Assembly: GCA_030154185.1 (NCBI GenBank)
Contig: JASKKK010000016.1
Span: 1 to 55,345, forward strand
Length of the DNA: 55,345 nt
Reading direction: 5' to 3'
DNA from: Desulfuromonadales bacterium
GTDB lineage: Bacteria; Desulfobacterota; Desulfuromonadia; Desulfuromonadales; Syntrophotaleaceae
Position numbers and translations under genes: made by a program. Below the pieces are notes generated by a model. It worked only from the letters and a program-made list of their open reading frames with translations. It had not been told where the DNA came from and ran no database searches. This document shows positions 1-9,246 of this stretch, one piece after another (the first letter of the stretch is position 1; each line of letters starts with the position of its first letter).

Positions 1-205
1 GTTGTTTGGCGATAACCTATTTTACAACAAGAGATGATGCTTTTGTCTATTTATTTCAGCATGTTAAAGATATTTTTCGTCTGCGAAAGTTGAGTAATTT
101 ATTTTAAAAATAAAATTAATTGTCCAAAAAAATACAGTGTTACATAGGACTTAACTTTTTGCCGGGGATATAACCGAAACTATAGGTCGGCTCCGATAGG
201 ATTGT
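1..205. other. AT-rich upstream region of the giant operon
   Basis: No coding sequence is apparent. The stretch is much richer in A and T than the rest of the window and holds an inverted repeat around 100-117 (TTATTTT / AAAATAA). It lies just upstream of the sigma-54 promoter at 206-221, where enhancer-binding-protein sites would be expected. I recognise no specific activator site. A weak sigma-70-like pair (TTGCCG, 16-nt spacer, TATAGG) near 160-187 is possible but unconvincing. Confidence 0.4.
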
Positions 206-221
206 TGGAATACCCTTTGCT
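206..221 (+). promoter_or_regulatory. sigma-54 (RpoN) promoter of the riboswitch-adhesin operon
   Basis: The 16-mer TGGAATACCCTTTGCT matches the -24/-12 consensus TGGCACRNNNNTTGCW at all but two of its fixed positions. GG (207-208) and GC (219-220) are separated by exactly 10 bases, as required. The predicted transcription start is near 231-233, about 10 nt before the first stem of the first riboswitch, so promoter and leader fit together. Sigma-54 promoters need an ATP-dependent enhancer-binding protein, and none is encoded nearby. Confidence 0.65.
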
Positions 222-242
222 GAATGGGTTTCCGCAATTATA

Positions 243-333
243 AAACCTCCGAAAGGGCAAAACCAGAGTGATCTGGTGACGCAAAGCCACGGATCCTGGA
301 GACAGGACAGCCGGGTTGCCGAAGAGTTGAGTT
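243..333 (+). promoter_or_regulatory. GEMM-I cyclic-dinucleotide riboswitch, copy 1
   Basis: This segment carries the GEMM-I core blocks in order: GGGCAAAACC, a short P2 stem (CCAG/CTGG), GACGCAAAGCCAC, a P3 stem (TCCTG/CAGGA) and CAGCCGGGTTGCCGAAG. By hand alignment to Vibrio Vc2, the base equivalent to G20 is G, which favours c-di-GMP over 3',3'-cGAMP. The 5' strand AAACCTCCG (243-251) pairs perfectly with CGGAGGTTT (356-364), and GTTGCCG inside the aptamer pairs with CGGCAAC (350-356). These pairings form an alternative fold that would disrupt the aptamer. A terminator follows at 369-407. Confidence 0.9.
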
Positions 334-368
334 ACGCTTTTATTGGCCCCGGCAACGGAGGTTTATCC

Positions 369-407
369 AAAGCGCTCATCTTCGGCGGAAGATTGAGCGC
401 TTTTTTT
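369..407 (+). terminator. intrinsic terminator of riboswitch copy 1
   Basis: AAGCGCTCA-TCTTC pairs with GAAGA-T-TGAGCGCTT around a GGCG loop, with a single bulged T, followed by a run of seven T. It lies directly after the alternative-pairing segment of riboswitch 1, so it is its likely expression platform. Which ligand state favours termination cannot be settled by eye. Confidence 0.8.
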
Positions 408-471
408 ATGAGTCAGGAGGATTTCGTTTTTTCATTCTGAAGCCGGTGCATTGGCGCGGGCTGCACAAATA

Positions 472-560
472 TGATCTCCGAAAGGGCAAAGCCAGAGTGA
501 TCTGGTGACGCAAAGCCACGGGTCCTGGAGACAGGACAGCCGGGTTGCCGAAGAGTTGAG
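472..560 (+). promoter_or_regulatory. GEMM-I cyclic-dinucleotide riboswitch, copy 2
   Basis: This is a near-identical second copy of the aptamer at 243-333. It has GGGCAAAGCC, the CCAGAG/CTGG P2 hairpin, GACGCAAAGCCAC, the GGTCCTG/CAGGAC P3 stem and CAGCCGGGTTGCCGAAG. The G20-equivalent is again G, predicting c-di-GMP. The 5' strand ATCTCC can pair with GGAGGT downstream (584-590 region), again giving an alternative fold. The duplicated block includes the terminator, so the leader looks like a tandem duplication of a complete switch. Confidence 0.9.
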
Positions 561-596
561 TTATGCTTTCAGGCCCCCGGCAGAGGAGGTTTATCC

Positions 597-634
597 AAGG
601 CGCTCATCTTCGGCAGAAGTGAGCGCCTCGTTTG
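597..634 (+). terminator. terminator-like hairpin of riboswitch copy 2, weak T-tract
   Basis: GGCGCTCA-TCTTC pairs with GAAG-TGAGCGCC around a GGCA-type loop, the same architecture as the hairpin at 369-407. The tail here is TCGTTTGT rather than a run of seven T. It is therefore either a less efficient terminator or has lost that function. It lies 68 nt before the start codon at 702. Confidence 0.6.
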
Positions 635-701
635 TATATGTAACTGAATGCTTCTTTATCCTAACCAAAAGTAACAATTTACAAGGAATGATCGATCGAC
701 C

Positions 702-3700
702 ATGTTGCCTTGTCATTTCAAATCCGAATTCCGGTCGGCCTTGAGCAAAGGCCTCCTTTTCGCCCTGATCCTGTTGCTGGGTGCGGTTTCCGCGGTGCAG
801 GCGGGGGATTTCTGCAGTTCCGCTCCCTATTACGGTGTGGTTGACGGTGACGTATTGGGTACGGCGCCAACCCAGATCACCATCGATACGGACTGCACGT
901 TTCAGAACTGGCCGCAGTCGAAACCCCTGACCACGACCATTAACTTTCAAACCAATGATCCCACGCAATATCTGATCGTCTTCGATCAGTCCTATTTCAC
1001 CGGCCATATGGCGTGCGCCAACGTCGATCACAAGATCTGGTTCGCCAACAGCTCGGACTACGGCTCCGGCAACGCCTGTCAGGACCTGTTCATTCCCGTT
1101 GAAACCATCGATAAGCAGAACCCGGCGGGCCGGACCACGGCCAGCGTCGGGGTGCCCTTCACCTACAGGCTCACGCTGCCGTCCATGAACTGGCCTGTCG
1201 GGGATCCTTCAAACAACGACCTGCACAGCATTGTCCTCACCGACGATCTCACCGCGACCGGCGCCGATCTCACCTATCTGGGCAACTCCGCCTACCTTGT
1301 GGACGGCGGTACGACGACATCGCTGGGCGCGCTGACCTTGAGCGCGACCTCGGACAGCAAGCATCTCGAATTCAATTACCGCGACAACCCGGCGTTGGCA
1401 CTGATTTCGGCCGGGTCGCAGATCGTGGTCGAACTCACGGTGGTTCTCGATGACACGGCGGCAAACTCGGCCGGCAAGCAGTTCGTCAATACCGCCAAAT
1501 GGTCTTTCGGCAGAGCCATCGATGTCGATGACAGCGGCGTCATAGATCCGGACGAATTCTTCGAACCTCTGCCGGGCGAGTGGGGCATCTCCCAGCCGAT
1601 GACCATTGGCGAACCCGATCTCGTGGTGACCAAAACAAGCAGTGAGACGGCCCTGAACCTGGGGGTGCCGGCGACTTTCTCCATCGATGTGCAGAACGCA
1701 GGCGGCGGCGACGCCTGGAACGCAACAATTCTCGACCGGCTTCCCGATATCCCCGGCACGACCGGCATGTGCCCTGCCACGGCACCGGCAATCAGTGCGG
1801 AGATCTTCGAGGCGGACGGCACATCGGTGACCGGTCCGCTGAGCGCCGGCGACGACTACACGGTTTCGTACGATGCGGGAGCCTGTGAACTCAGCCTGGC
1901 CATGTCGGATACGTCGGCGGCCAAAATAGGGCCCTCGCAGCACCTGATCGTTACCTACGATGCCGAGCTCGATACCGATACCGACCCCTCAGCCGAAGGC
2001 ATAACGCTGACCAACGTCGCCGGTGCCACACGCTGGTACAGCGGCGACAGCAGTCATGCCGATCGTCGCAGCTATGGCGGCGGACCGGGGTCGCTCACGG
2101 GCGGCACCCCGACAGTCTTGGATTTCCAGGACAGCGCCACCGTCACTACGGCCTTGTCCGGCTACTACTTTCAGAAGACGGTCGCGGACCTGACCAGCGG
2201 TATGGATCCGGCGACCACAGCCGCTTCCGGGGACCGGCTGCGTTATCAGCTACGCCTTTTCAATGTCGATGAGACGATCGATGGCATAAGCATCGACGAT
2301 CTTCTGGATGCGAGTCGCTTCGACCTGAACTCCTTCAGCATGGAGGTGTTGCCTGCCGCTGCCGCCTATAGTTTCGATGCTTCCTCCGGGCTTTTGGAGA
2401 TCACCGGCAACGGTGCCCCGTTGAATGTGGCCGTCGGCGAGGAATTGGTGGTCGAATTCGAGATCACGCTGAAACCGACCCTTGCCAACGGTACCCAAGT
2501 CGACAATCAGGCAACCCTTTCGGCCAATGGCGACACGCTCAACGCATACAGCGACGACCCCTATGTCAACAGTATCGCGCCACCGGGGGAGCCGGCCGAC
2601 AAAACGACCGTTATGATCCGGTCTCCCGGCCCGCTGGCAAAGGAGACGACCCAGGCGAGTGCCACCATCGGCGATCAGTTCAGCTATCGCATCACGGTTC
2701 CCGCTTCGCCGGTAGACGTGCCCCTGTACGACGTGCGGATTCTGGACGACCTGAGCCTGTCGGACGCCGACTTGACCTTGATCGGTGCCAACGTCATCTC
2801 CGGCGGAAGCTGGTCGTTGAGCAATACCGGCACGGAAACCGACCTCGTAATCGAAGACACGGCCACCGGTATCGATATCCCCGCCAACGGCCAGGCCGTG
2901 ATCGAAGTCACCGTACAGCTGCAGAACACCCTGACCAATGACAGAGGCCTGTCTTTCGGCAACAGCGCGTCGTTCACCTACAACCGCATGAACGGCAACG
3001 ACGCTACGCAGACCTCCGGCAGTGGAAGCAGCGCCGGGTCCATGACCGTGGTGGAGCCGGACCTGGTTGCCGTCAAGACGGTAAACTTCATCACCCCGGC
3101 CGGCAAACAAGCTACCGACCCCGCAGCGGTCGGCGACGTACTCGAATATGTGGTTACCCTTACCAACGAGGGCGATTCCACTGCCTTCGAAACCAGCATC
3201 GTCGACACACTGCCGGCGGACCTGTCGCTGGTTGCCGATTCCGCCACCGCCCGGATCAACGGCGTCGACGTGTCAGGCTTTGTGGCGACGCCGATCGATC
3301 TGGGCGGCGGTGCCGTGGCCTGGGGACAGCAAAACGGCGATCTGAACCTCGACCTTCCAGCCGGCCAGTCGCTGGTGCTGACCTATCAGGTCACCGTGGA
3401 CTCGATCTCCGGGGCAAACATCGAAAACAGCGCCTATGTGGACTGGACTTCCCTTGACGGCGCCAGCGCGGACGAGCGTACCGGCGGGGCTTGCCCTGTC
3501 AGCGATCCCCTCAATTACTATTGTTTCGGCCCGGCCATCGCATCCGTCAGCACCCTTGACAATACCTCCATCGCCAAGGCGGCGGTCGCCGATTCCTATG
3601 CCGAAACGCCGGCCAGCACGGCCGATCCGATCGTGCGCGTCGGCGACACCGTGACCTACGAGCTGACCCTGAACCTGCGGGAATACGTCACGCGCAACGT

Positions 3701-6700
3701 CGTGGTCGAGGACACTCTGCCGGAAGGCATGGCGCTGGAAAGCTTCACCATCAGCGGCGGCGCCAGTTTCAGCTATAGCCTGGCGGCGCAGCCGGCGGCC
3801 GGCGACACCGGCACCCTGCGCTGGGAGTTCGGCGATATCAGCAATCAGCCGAGCGGCGACGGCACGCCGATCGATGCACTGGTGATCCAGTATGTCGCCA
3901 AAGTCGTCACCGACGCACCGACCGCCGGTGTCGCTTACGACACCTCCATATCCCGCGATAACCGGACGCAGCTTTCCTACACGGGCGGTGATCCGGCCAC
4001 CGATCCCGATCGCCTGACGGCGGCGGAGACGATCGAAGTGCGCCAGCCCCGAATGGGGGCGGTCACCAAGGTCGACCTGGGCAGCGGTCGTACCGGCAGC
4101 GGTACGATGGCCGACCCGTATCAGGTCAACATTGCAGACGATGTGATGCATTTCCAGTTGTCGTCCTGCAACGAGGGGCTGGCCCCGGCATACGGCGTGG
4201 TGATGACCGACATGCTGGCGCCGCAGCTCGACGAAACCGACCTGACGACGAATCCGCCGGTGGTCAGAATCGGCGGCACCACGCTGATCGAGGGTAGCGA
4301 TTACGTCCTTACCCTGCCCGGACGCGGCGGCGAGCTGCGCATCGTGCTGCAGGACAGCGCGCCGGTGAATCCCGGGGAGTGCGTCACCGTCGATTATTCC
4401 ATCGGTTTCCATAACGATCTGACCACGTCGACGACCTGGAGCAATCAGGCAAGCCTGCCCGAGTATCGCTCCCTGCCCCTTGCCGAGTCCGGGCGTCTCT
4501 ACACCGCCTCCGACACGGCGCAGGTGTGGATGACCAATCTGGTGAGCGTCGAGCAACTGTTGAAGACCCTGGTCTCGCCGGAACAGGCGACCATCGGCGA
4601 TGAAGTAGTCTATCGCATTACGGTACCTGCAGCACCGATGAACACGGCTATCGATAATGCCCTCGTGACCGATGCCCTGCCCGATACGCTGGAGTACGTC
4701 GGCGCCACAGCGGTGGACGGTGACGATGCACCGGTCACCCTGAGCGATACCAGCGTAGCGCCGGGGCAGGTGAATCTGGGAATAGCGCATATCCCGGCCG
4801 GGGAGCAGGTCATCATCACCCTGACGGCACGCGTGGCCAACAACGACCAGGCCAACGCCGGCGACAGCTTCACCAATACCGCCTCCTATACTTACACGGA
4901 CATGCCCGACGGTCTGAACACTGCCTCCACCAGCGGGCCGGTGACCATCGTCGAGCCGGAGCTGGCCATCGCCAAGACGGTGACCAACGTGAGCCATCCG
5001 GGAGCGGCTCCGAATGTCGGCGACATCCTGCGCTACAGCCTGAGCTTCACCGCCGGCGGCGGGGAAGCGGGAGATGACTACTCCGATGCCTTCGACCTGC
5101 AGGTCGAAGACAGCCTGAGCTTGGGAATGGCCTACCTGGGCGGCAGTGCCACCGTGGACGGTACCGGCAACAGCATCGCCGATCCGGCCGTGACGGGGGA
5201 TGGCACCAGCGCCGCGCAGACCCTGACCTGGAGCCCGGCCGATGCCGGCGCCGATATCGACGTTCCCGAAGGAACCCAGGTTACCGTCACCTATGACGTG
5301 GAGGTGCTGAGCGGAGTGCAGCCGGGCCAGGATCTGACCAACAGCGCCACCGTGCAGTGGACCGGTCAGGACGGCGACAATGGCTTCGAGCGCACCGGCA
5401 CCGGGACGCCGGTGGAGAACGACTACTTTACCGGTCCGGCCACCAGCTCCTTGCGCACCGAGTTGGCGGTCACGGTTGTGAAGTCGGTGAGCAATGCGAC
5501 CACCGGACAGAATCCGGGGGACAATGCCGAGCCCGGCGATACTTTGCAATACACCCTGGTGCTCAGTAACCAGAGTGTCGTGCCGTTGACCAACGCCACC
5601 CTGGTCGATGACCTGGATCCCTGGTTCGCAGCAGGCAGCCTGCAGTTGGTCAGCGTCTCCGATGCCGACGCCGATACGACCCATCTCGATACCAGCGGCG
5701 GAGCCAACGGCACCGGACTGGTCGATATCCGCAACCTGACCCTGGCCGCCCGGGGAGAGCCCGGCGATACGGTGACCGTTGTGTTCACGGCAACCCTCGC
5801 CGCCGTGATCGACAACGGCACGACGATACTGAACCAGGCGCAACTGAACGGGGACGAGCTGACCGAGGCGGCCAGTAACCAGACCTCCACCCTGATCGGT
5901 TCGGCCCCCGCCTTCGAAGTCTGGAAGACCTCCGAGGATATCACCGGCGATCCCCAGGACCTGGTGGCCGGCGACACCCTGCGCTACACCATTACCGTGA
6001 AGAACGTCGGCAATGAAAATGCCGTCGACGCCCAGCTGCAGGACCAGATCCCGACCTACACCAGCTATGTGGCCGGCAGCACGCGCCTCAACGGCCACCT
6101 GGTACCCGACCCGGCCGCCGGAGTTTCCGCGCTGCAAAGCGGTATGCCGATCAACGCGCCGGAGGATGCCACGCCCGGCGCCATGCGGGCCGATGCCTCG
6201 GCCGGCACGGACAACGTCGCCACCATCACCTTTGACGTGACGATCAACGACGGCGTGGTCGACGGCGCGATCATCTCCAATCAGGGCTTCCTCGACGCCG
6301 ACGGAGCCGGCAGCGGCGCGATGCCCCAGGAACTCTCCGACGATCCGGATACCGCCACGCTGGATGATCCGACCATCGATATCGTCGGCAAGGTGCCGCT
6401 GGTCGATGCCCTCAAGACGGTCCGGGTCCTTATCGACAACGACGGGGACGGCAGCGTCGATCCCGAAGATACCCTGCAATACACCATCACCATAAGCAAC
6501 GAGGGTACGGCGCCTGCCACCGGTGTGGTCTTTACCGACGCGGTGCCGGCGAACACCACCTATGTCGAGAATTCGGTGTATGTGAACGGGCAGCCGGCAG
6601 GACAGCCGGACGGCGGCTCATCGCCGCTCATCGCCGGCATCGACGTGAGTTCCTCCGACCTGTCGCTGCCCGCTGCCGGCGAGGGTACCCTGACACCCGG

Positions 6701-9128
6701 GGAAACGGCCGTGATCACCTTCGATGTGCAGGTGAATGCCGGGGTCGCCCCGGGCACCATCATCTCCAACCAGGGCCGTGTGAGCGGCAACGAGATGCTC
6801 GACGAGCCGACCGATGCCGACGGTGACGATGGCAACGGCGACCAGCCCACCGAGGTGGTGGTGGGTGACGTCCAGCAGCTGAGCATCGTCAAACAGGTAT
6901 CGGTGGTTGGCGGTGGCGCGGCGCTGCCGGGCAGTCAGCTGGAGTACCTGATCCGGGTGACCAATATCGGCAGCGAGCCCGCCACCTCGGTGGCATTGAG
7001 GGACGATCTTTCTGCCCTGGGCGGACAGGCGACCTATGTCGTCGGTTCGGCCAGCCTGGACGGTTCGACCACCGGTGTCGGTTTTGACGGCCCGGTACTG
7101 ACCGCCGACTATGCCGGAGCACTGCCGGCGGGCGGTGCGGCGGAACTGCGTTTCCGAGTGCAGGTCGCGCCTGCGGTAGCCATAGGTACGACCCTCACCA
7201 ATGCCGCCGAGGTGAGTTGGGACGGGCCGGCCAGTCCCGCAACCGCATCGGTGTCGATCGATGTCGGCGGCACGCCGGGCACCGCGACCCTTAACGGCAA
7301 CGTCTGGCATGACGCCAATTTGAACAAGCTGGAAGACGCTAACGAACGGCAACTGGAGAACTGGTCCGTCGAACTGTATCGCAACGGCCAACTGCTTGCC
7401 ACGACTTTGACCAATGCCGCCGGCGCCTATCGGTTCTCCGGGCTGGTGCCCAATGACGGCACGGCGGAGTTTTACGAATTGCGTTTCCGGGCTGCCGGCG
7501 CCGGTTCCAACACCCCCTCGCTCGGTGCTGCCGACTCGGTCTTTACCGACGGCCCCCAACGCATCAGCGACATTACGGTGGCCTCGGGCAGCAATCTGCA
7601 GAACCTGAATCTGCCCATCTGGCCCAACGGCACCGTGTACAATTCGATTTCCCGGCAGCCGGTGGCGGGCGCCAGCCTGGTGCTGACCAGTGTCGCTACC
7701 GGGACGGCGTTGCCGGGCCGCTGCTTCGACGACCCTGTGCAACAGGGCCAGGTCACCGCCCAGGACGGCTTCTACAAGTTCGACCTGAACTTCAGCGATG
7801 CCGCCTGCCCATCCGGAGGGTCCTATGTCATTGACGTGACCCCGCCGGCCAGCGGTTACATGCCCGCCCAGTCCCCGCCGTCCCAGGTCATTCCTCCCGC
7901 CAGCGACGCGACCACCGAACCCTTCTCCGTGCCGGACTGTCCGGGCAACGGCGACGACGCGGTGTTGGCAACGCCCGAATATTGCGAGGCGACGCCCTAT
8001 GCCACCGCGCCGCCGGCTTCGGTCCTGCCGCGCACCGCCGGGACCCTCTATCAGCTGCATCTCGTGCTGGACAATGCCAGCATGCCCGGCCACAGCCAGA
8101 TTTTCAACAACCCCATTCCCCTCGATCCGGTGCTGGAAGGAGCGGTGGCGATCACCAAGACCTCTTCACTGATCAACGTCACCCGGGGCGAACTGGTGCC
8201 TTACACGATCACCGTCAACAACGTATTCGGCGTGCCCCTCTACGATATCAGCATCGTCGACCGCTTCCCGGCCGGATTCAAGTACATGGCCGGTTCCGCC
8301 CGCCTCAACGGGGAAAAGGTCGAACCGCGGATCAACGGCCGGGAACTGTTCTGGGACGGCCTCGAACTCCAGGTCAATGAATCATTCACTCTGCAACTGC
8401 TGCTGGTGGTGGGGGCCGGTGTCTCCGAGGGCGAGTACGTCAACCGCGCCCAGGTCCTCAATACCGCCATGGGCACCGCTGCTTCCGGAGAGGCGTCCGC
8501 CACCGTGGAGGTCATCCCCGACCCGGATTTCGACTGCACCGATGTGATCGGCAAGGTGTTCGACGACCGCAATCTCAACGGTTGGCAGGAGGCGGGCGAA
8601 AAGGGCCTGCCCGGAGCCCGGGTGGTGACGGCCCGCGGCCTGATCGCCACCACCGATCCCTATGGGCGTTTCCACATTACCTGCGCGACGGTTCCGGACC
8701 GGGATCGCGGCAGCAATTTCATCCTCAAGCTGGACGAACGCAGCCTGCCGACCGGCTACCGCCTGACCACGGAAAATCCGCGGGTGCAGCGTGCCACCCG
8801 GGGAAAGATGCTGCGCTTCGACTTCGGCGCGACCATCCACCGCGTGGTACGCATCGATATCGCCGACGGTGTCTTCGAGCCGGGCACCACGGCATTGCGC
8901 CCGCAGTGGCAGCCGAAGATCGGCCAGTTGCTCGAAGAACTCTGGAAGTCGCCATCGGTGCTGCGACTTTCGTATCTGGCCGATGTCGAACCCGAAGATC
9001 TGGTGGATGCTCGTCTCGATGCCCTGAAGAACGTGATCGAAGAGGAGTGGGATTTTTCGGCCGGGGATTACCGGCTGGATATCGAAACCGAGGTTTTCTG
9101 GCGTCGGGGTGGTCCACCTCAACGCTGA
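702..9128 (+). CDS. giant DUF11/SdrD-B-like repeat surface protein (2808 aa)
   Basis: This is a predicted secreted surface protein. The signal peptide (hydrophobic stretch GLLFALILLLGAVSAVQA) is followed by about 13 immunoglobulin-like modules of the DUF11/fimbrial isopeptide-D2 type. The modules start with lines such as EPDLVVTKT or EPELAIAKT, then GDxxxYxxTxxN and a DxLP-type strand. SdrD-B-like domains begin near residues 2193 (GNVWHDANLNKLED) and 2612 (GKVFDDRNLNGWQE), with another DUF11 unit between them. The last ~90 residues (IDIADGVFEPGTTALRP to ETEVFWRRG) resemble part of an OmpA-like fold. The start is ATG 702. Its AAGGA sits about 14 nt upstream, longer than usual, and TTG 741 is a weaker alternative. 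The family is known as surface or fimbrial adhesin-like; an adhesive role here is inference. It is first in the operon behind two riboswitches. Confidence 0.85.
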   Translation: MLPCHFKSEFRSALSKGLLFALILLLGAVSAVQAGDFCSSAPYYGVVDGDVLGTAPTQITIDTDCTFQNWPQSKPLTTTINFQTNDPTQYLIVFDQSYFTGHMACANVDHKIWFANSSDYGSGNACQDLFIPVETIDKQNPAGRTTASVGVPFTYRLTLPSMNWPVGDPSNNDLHSIVLTDDLTATGADLTYLGNSAYLVDGGTTTSLGALTLSATSDSKHLEFNYRDNPALALISAGSQIVVELTVVLDDTAANSAGKQFVNTAKWSFGRAIDVDDSGVIDPDEFFEPLPGEWGISQPMTIGEPDLVVTKTSSETALNLGVPATFSIDVQNAGGGDAWNATILDRLPDIPGTTGMCPATAPAISAEIFEADGTSVTGPLSAGDDYTVSYDAGACELSLAMSDTSAAKIGPSQHLIVTYDAELDTDTDPSAEGITLTNVAGATRWYSGDSSHADRRSYGGGPGSLTGGTPTVLDFQDSATVTTALSGYYFQKTVADLTSGMDPATTAASGDRLRYQLRLFNVDETIDGISIDDLLDASRFDLNSFSMEVLPAAAAYSFDASSGLLEITGNGAPLNVAVGEELVVEFEITLKPTLANGTQVDNQATLSANGDTLNAYSDDPYVNSIAPPGEPADKTTVMIRSPGPLAKETTQASATIGDQFSYRITVPASPVDVPLYDVRILDDLSLSDADLTLIGANVISGGSWSLSNTGTETDLVIEDTATGIDIPANGQAVIEVTVQLQNTLTNDRGLSFGNSASFTYNRMNGNDATQTSGSGSSAGSMTVVEPDLVAVKTVNFITPAGKQATDPAAVGDVLEYVVTLTNEGDSTAFETSIVDTLPADLSLVADSATARINGVDVSGFVATPIDLGGGAVAWGQQNGDLNLDLPAGQSLVLTYQVTVDSISGANIENSAYVDWTSLDGASADERTGGACPVSDPLNYYCFGPAIASVSTLDNTSIAKAAVADSYAETPASTADPIVRVGDTVTYELTLNLREYVTRNVVVEDTLPEGMALESFTISGGASFSYSLAAQPAAGDTGTLRWEFGDISNQPSGDGTPIDALVIQYVAKVVTDAPTAGVAYDTSISRDNRTQLSYTGGDPATDPDRLTAAETIEVRQPRMGAVTKVDLGSGRTGSGTMADPYQVNIADDVMHFQLSSCNEGLAPAYGVVMTDMLAPQLDETDLTTNPPVVRIGGTTLIEGSDYVLTLPGRGGELRIVLQDSAPVNPGECVTVDYSIGFHNDLTTSTTWSNQASLPEYRSLPLAESGRLYTASDTAQVWMTNLVSVEQLLKTLVSPEQATIGDEVVYRITVPAAPMNTAIDNALVTDALPDTLEYVGATAVDGDDAPVTLSDTSVAPGQVNLGIAHIPAGEQVIITLTARVANNDQANAGDSFTNTASYTYTDMPDGLNTASTSGPVTIVEPELAIAKTVTNVSHPGAAPNVGDILRYSLSFTAGGGEAGDDYSDAFDLQVEDSLSLGMAYLGGSATVDGTGNSIADPAVTGDGTSAAQTLTWSPADAGADIDVPEGTQVTVTYDVEVLSGVQPGQDLTNSATVQWTGQDGDNGFERTGTGTPVENDYFTGPATSSLRTELAVTVVKSVSNATTGQNPGDNAEPGDTLQYTLVLSNQSVVPLTNATLVDDLDPWFAAGSLQLVSVSDADADTTHLDTSGGANGTGLVDIRNLTLAARGEPGDTVTVVFTATLAAVIDNGTTILNQAQLNGDELTEAASNQTSTLIGSAPAFEVWKTSEDITGDPQDLVAGDTLRYTITVKNVGNENAVDAQLQDQIPTYTSYVAGSTRLNGHLVPDPAAGVSALQSGMPINAPEDATPGAMRADASAGTDNVATITFDVTINDGVVDGAIISNQGFLDADGAGSGAMPQELSDDPDTATLDDPTIDIVGKVPLVDALKTVRVLIDNDGDGSVDPEDTLQYTITISNEGTAPATGVVFTDAVPANTTYVENSVYVNGQPAGQPDGGSSPLIAGIDVSSSDLSLPAAGEGTLTPGETAVITFDVQVNAGVAPGTIISNQGRVSGNEMLDEPTDADGDDGNGDQPTEVVVGDVQQLSIVKQVSVVGGGAALPGSQLEYLIRVTNIGSEPATSVALRDDLSALGGQATYVVGSASLDGSTTGVGFDGPVLTADYAGALPAGGAAELRFRVQVAPAVAIGTTLTNAAEVSWDGPASPATASVSIDVGGTPGTATLNGNVWHDANLNKLEDANERQLENWSVELYRNGQLLATTLTNAAGAYRFSGLVPNDGTAEFYELRFRAAGAGSNTPSLGAADSVFTDGPQRISDITVASGSNLQNLNLPIWPNGTVYNSISRQPVAGASLVLTSVATGTALPGRCFDDPVQQGQVTAQDGFYKFDLNFSDAACPSGGSYVIDVTPPASGYMPAQSPPSQVIPPASDATTEPFSVPDCPGNGDDAVLATPEYCEATPYATAPPASVLPRTAGTLYQLHLVLDNASMPGHSQIFNNPIPLDPVLEGAVAITKTSSLINVTRGELVPYTITVNNVFGVPLYDISIVDRFPAGFKYMAGSARLNGEKVEPRINGRELFWDGLELQVNESFTLQLLLVVGAGVSEGEYVNRAQVLNTAMGTAASGEASATVEVIPDPDFDCTDVIGKVFDDRNLNGWQEAGEKGLPGARVVTARGLIATTDPYGRFHITCATVPDRDRGSNFILKLDERSLPTGYRLTTENPRVQRATRGKMLRFDFGATIHRVVRIDIADGVFEPGTTALRPQWQPKIGQLLEELWKSPSVLRLSYLADVEPEDLVDARLDALKNVIEEEWDFSAGDYRLDIETEVFWRRGGPPQR

Positions 9129-9214
9129 CCTGGAGAGGGGGCGGGCAAAAGAGGTTCCCCGCGGGTGAAACCAGCGGTTTATTGTCGCATGTTCGCGTGC
9201 AACTGGTGTTTGGA

Positions 9215-9246
9215 CGGCTACCCTCCGGAAAGCCGGAGGGTAGCCG
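9215..9246 (+). promoter_or_regulatory. 14-bp stem-loop enclosing the ribosome-binding site of the next gene
   Basis: CGGCTACCCTCCGG (9215-9228) pairs perfectly with CCGGAGGGTAGCCG (9233-9246) around a 4-nt AAAG loop. The 3' arm contains GGAGGG, the apparent Shine-Dalgarno of the GTG start at 9247. No T-run follows, so it is not a typical intrinsic terminator. Masking of translation initiation, mRNA end protection or processing between the first two genes are the likely options. Confidence 0.7.

Noticed and set aside
160-187. Sigma-70 promoter TTGCCG-16-TATAGG upstream of the riboswitches
   Set aside because: Both boxes are weak and the spacing is short; the sigma-54 element at 206-221 fits better and places the start just before the aptamer.
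3273-6479. 1068-codon open frame on the minus strand inside the giant surface-protein gene
   Set aside because: It mirrors the GC-rich repetitive plus-strand gene, has low-complexity Gly/Arg/His composition and no domain; the plus strand has a signal peptide and recognisable modules.
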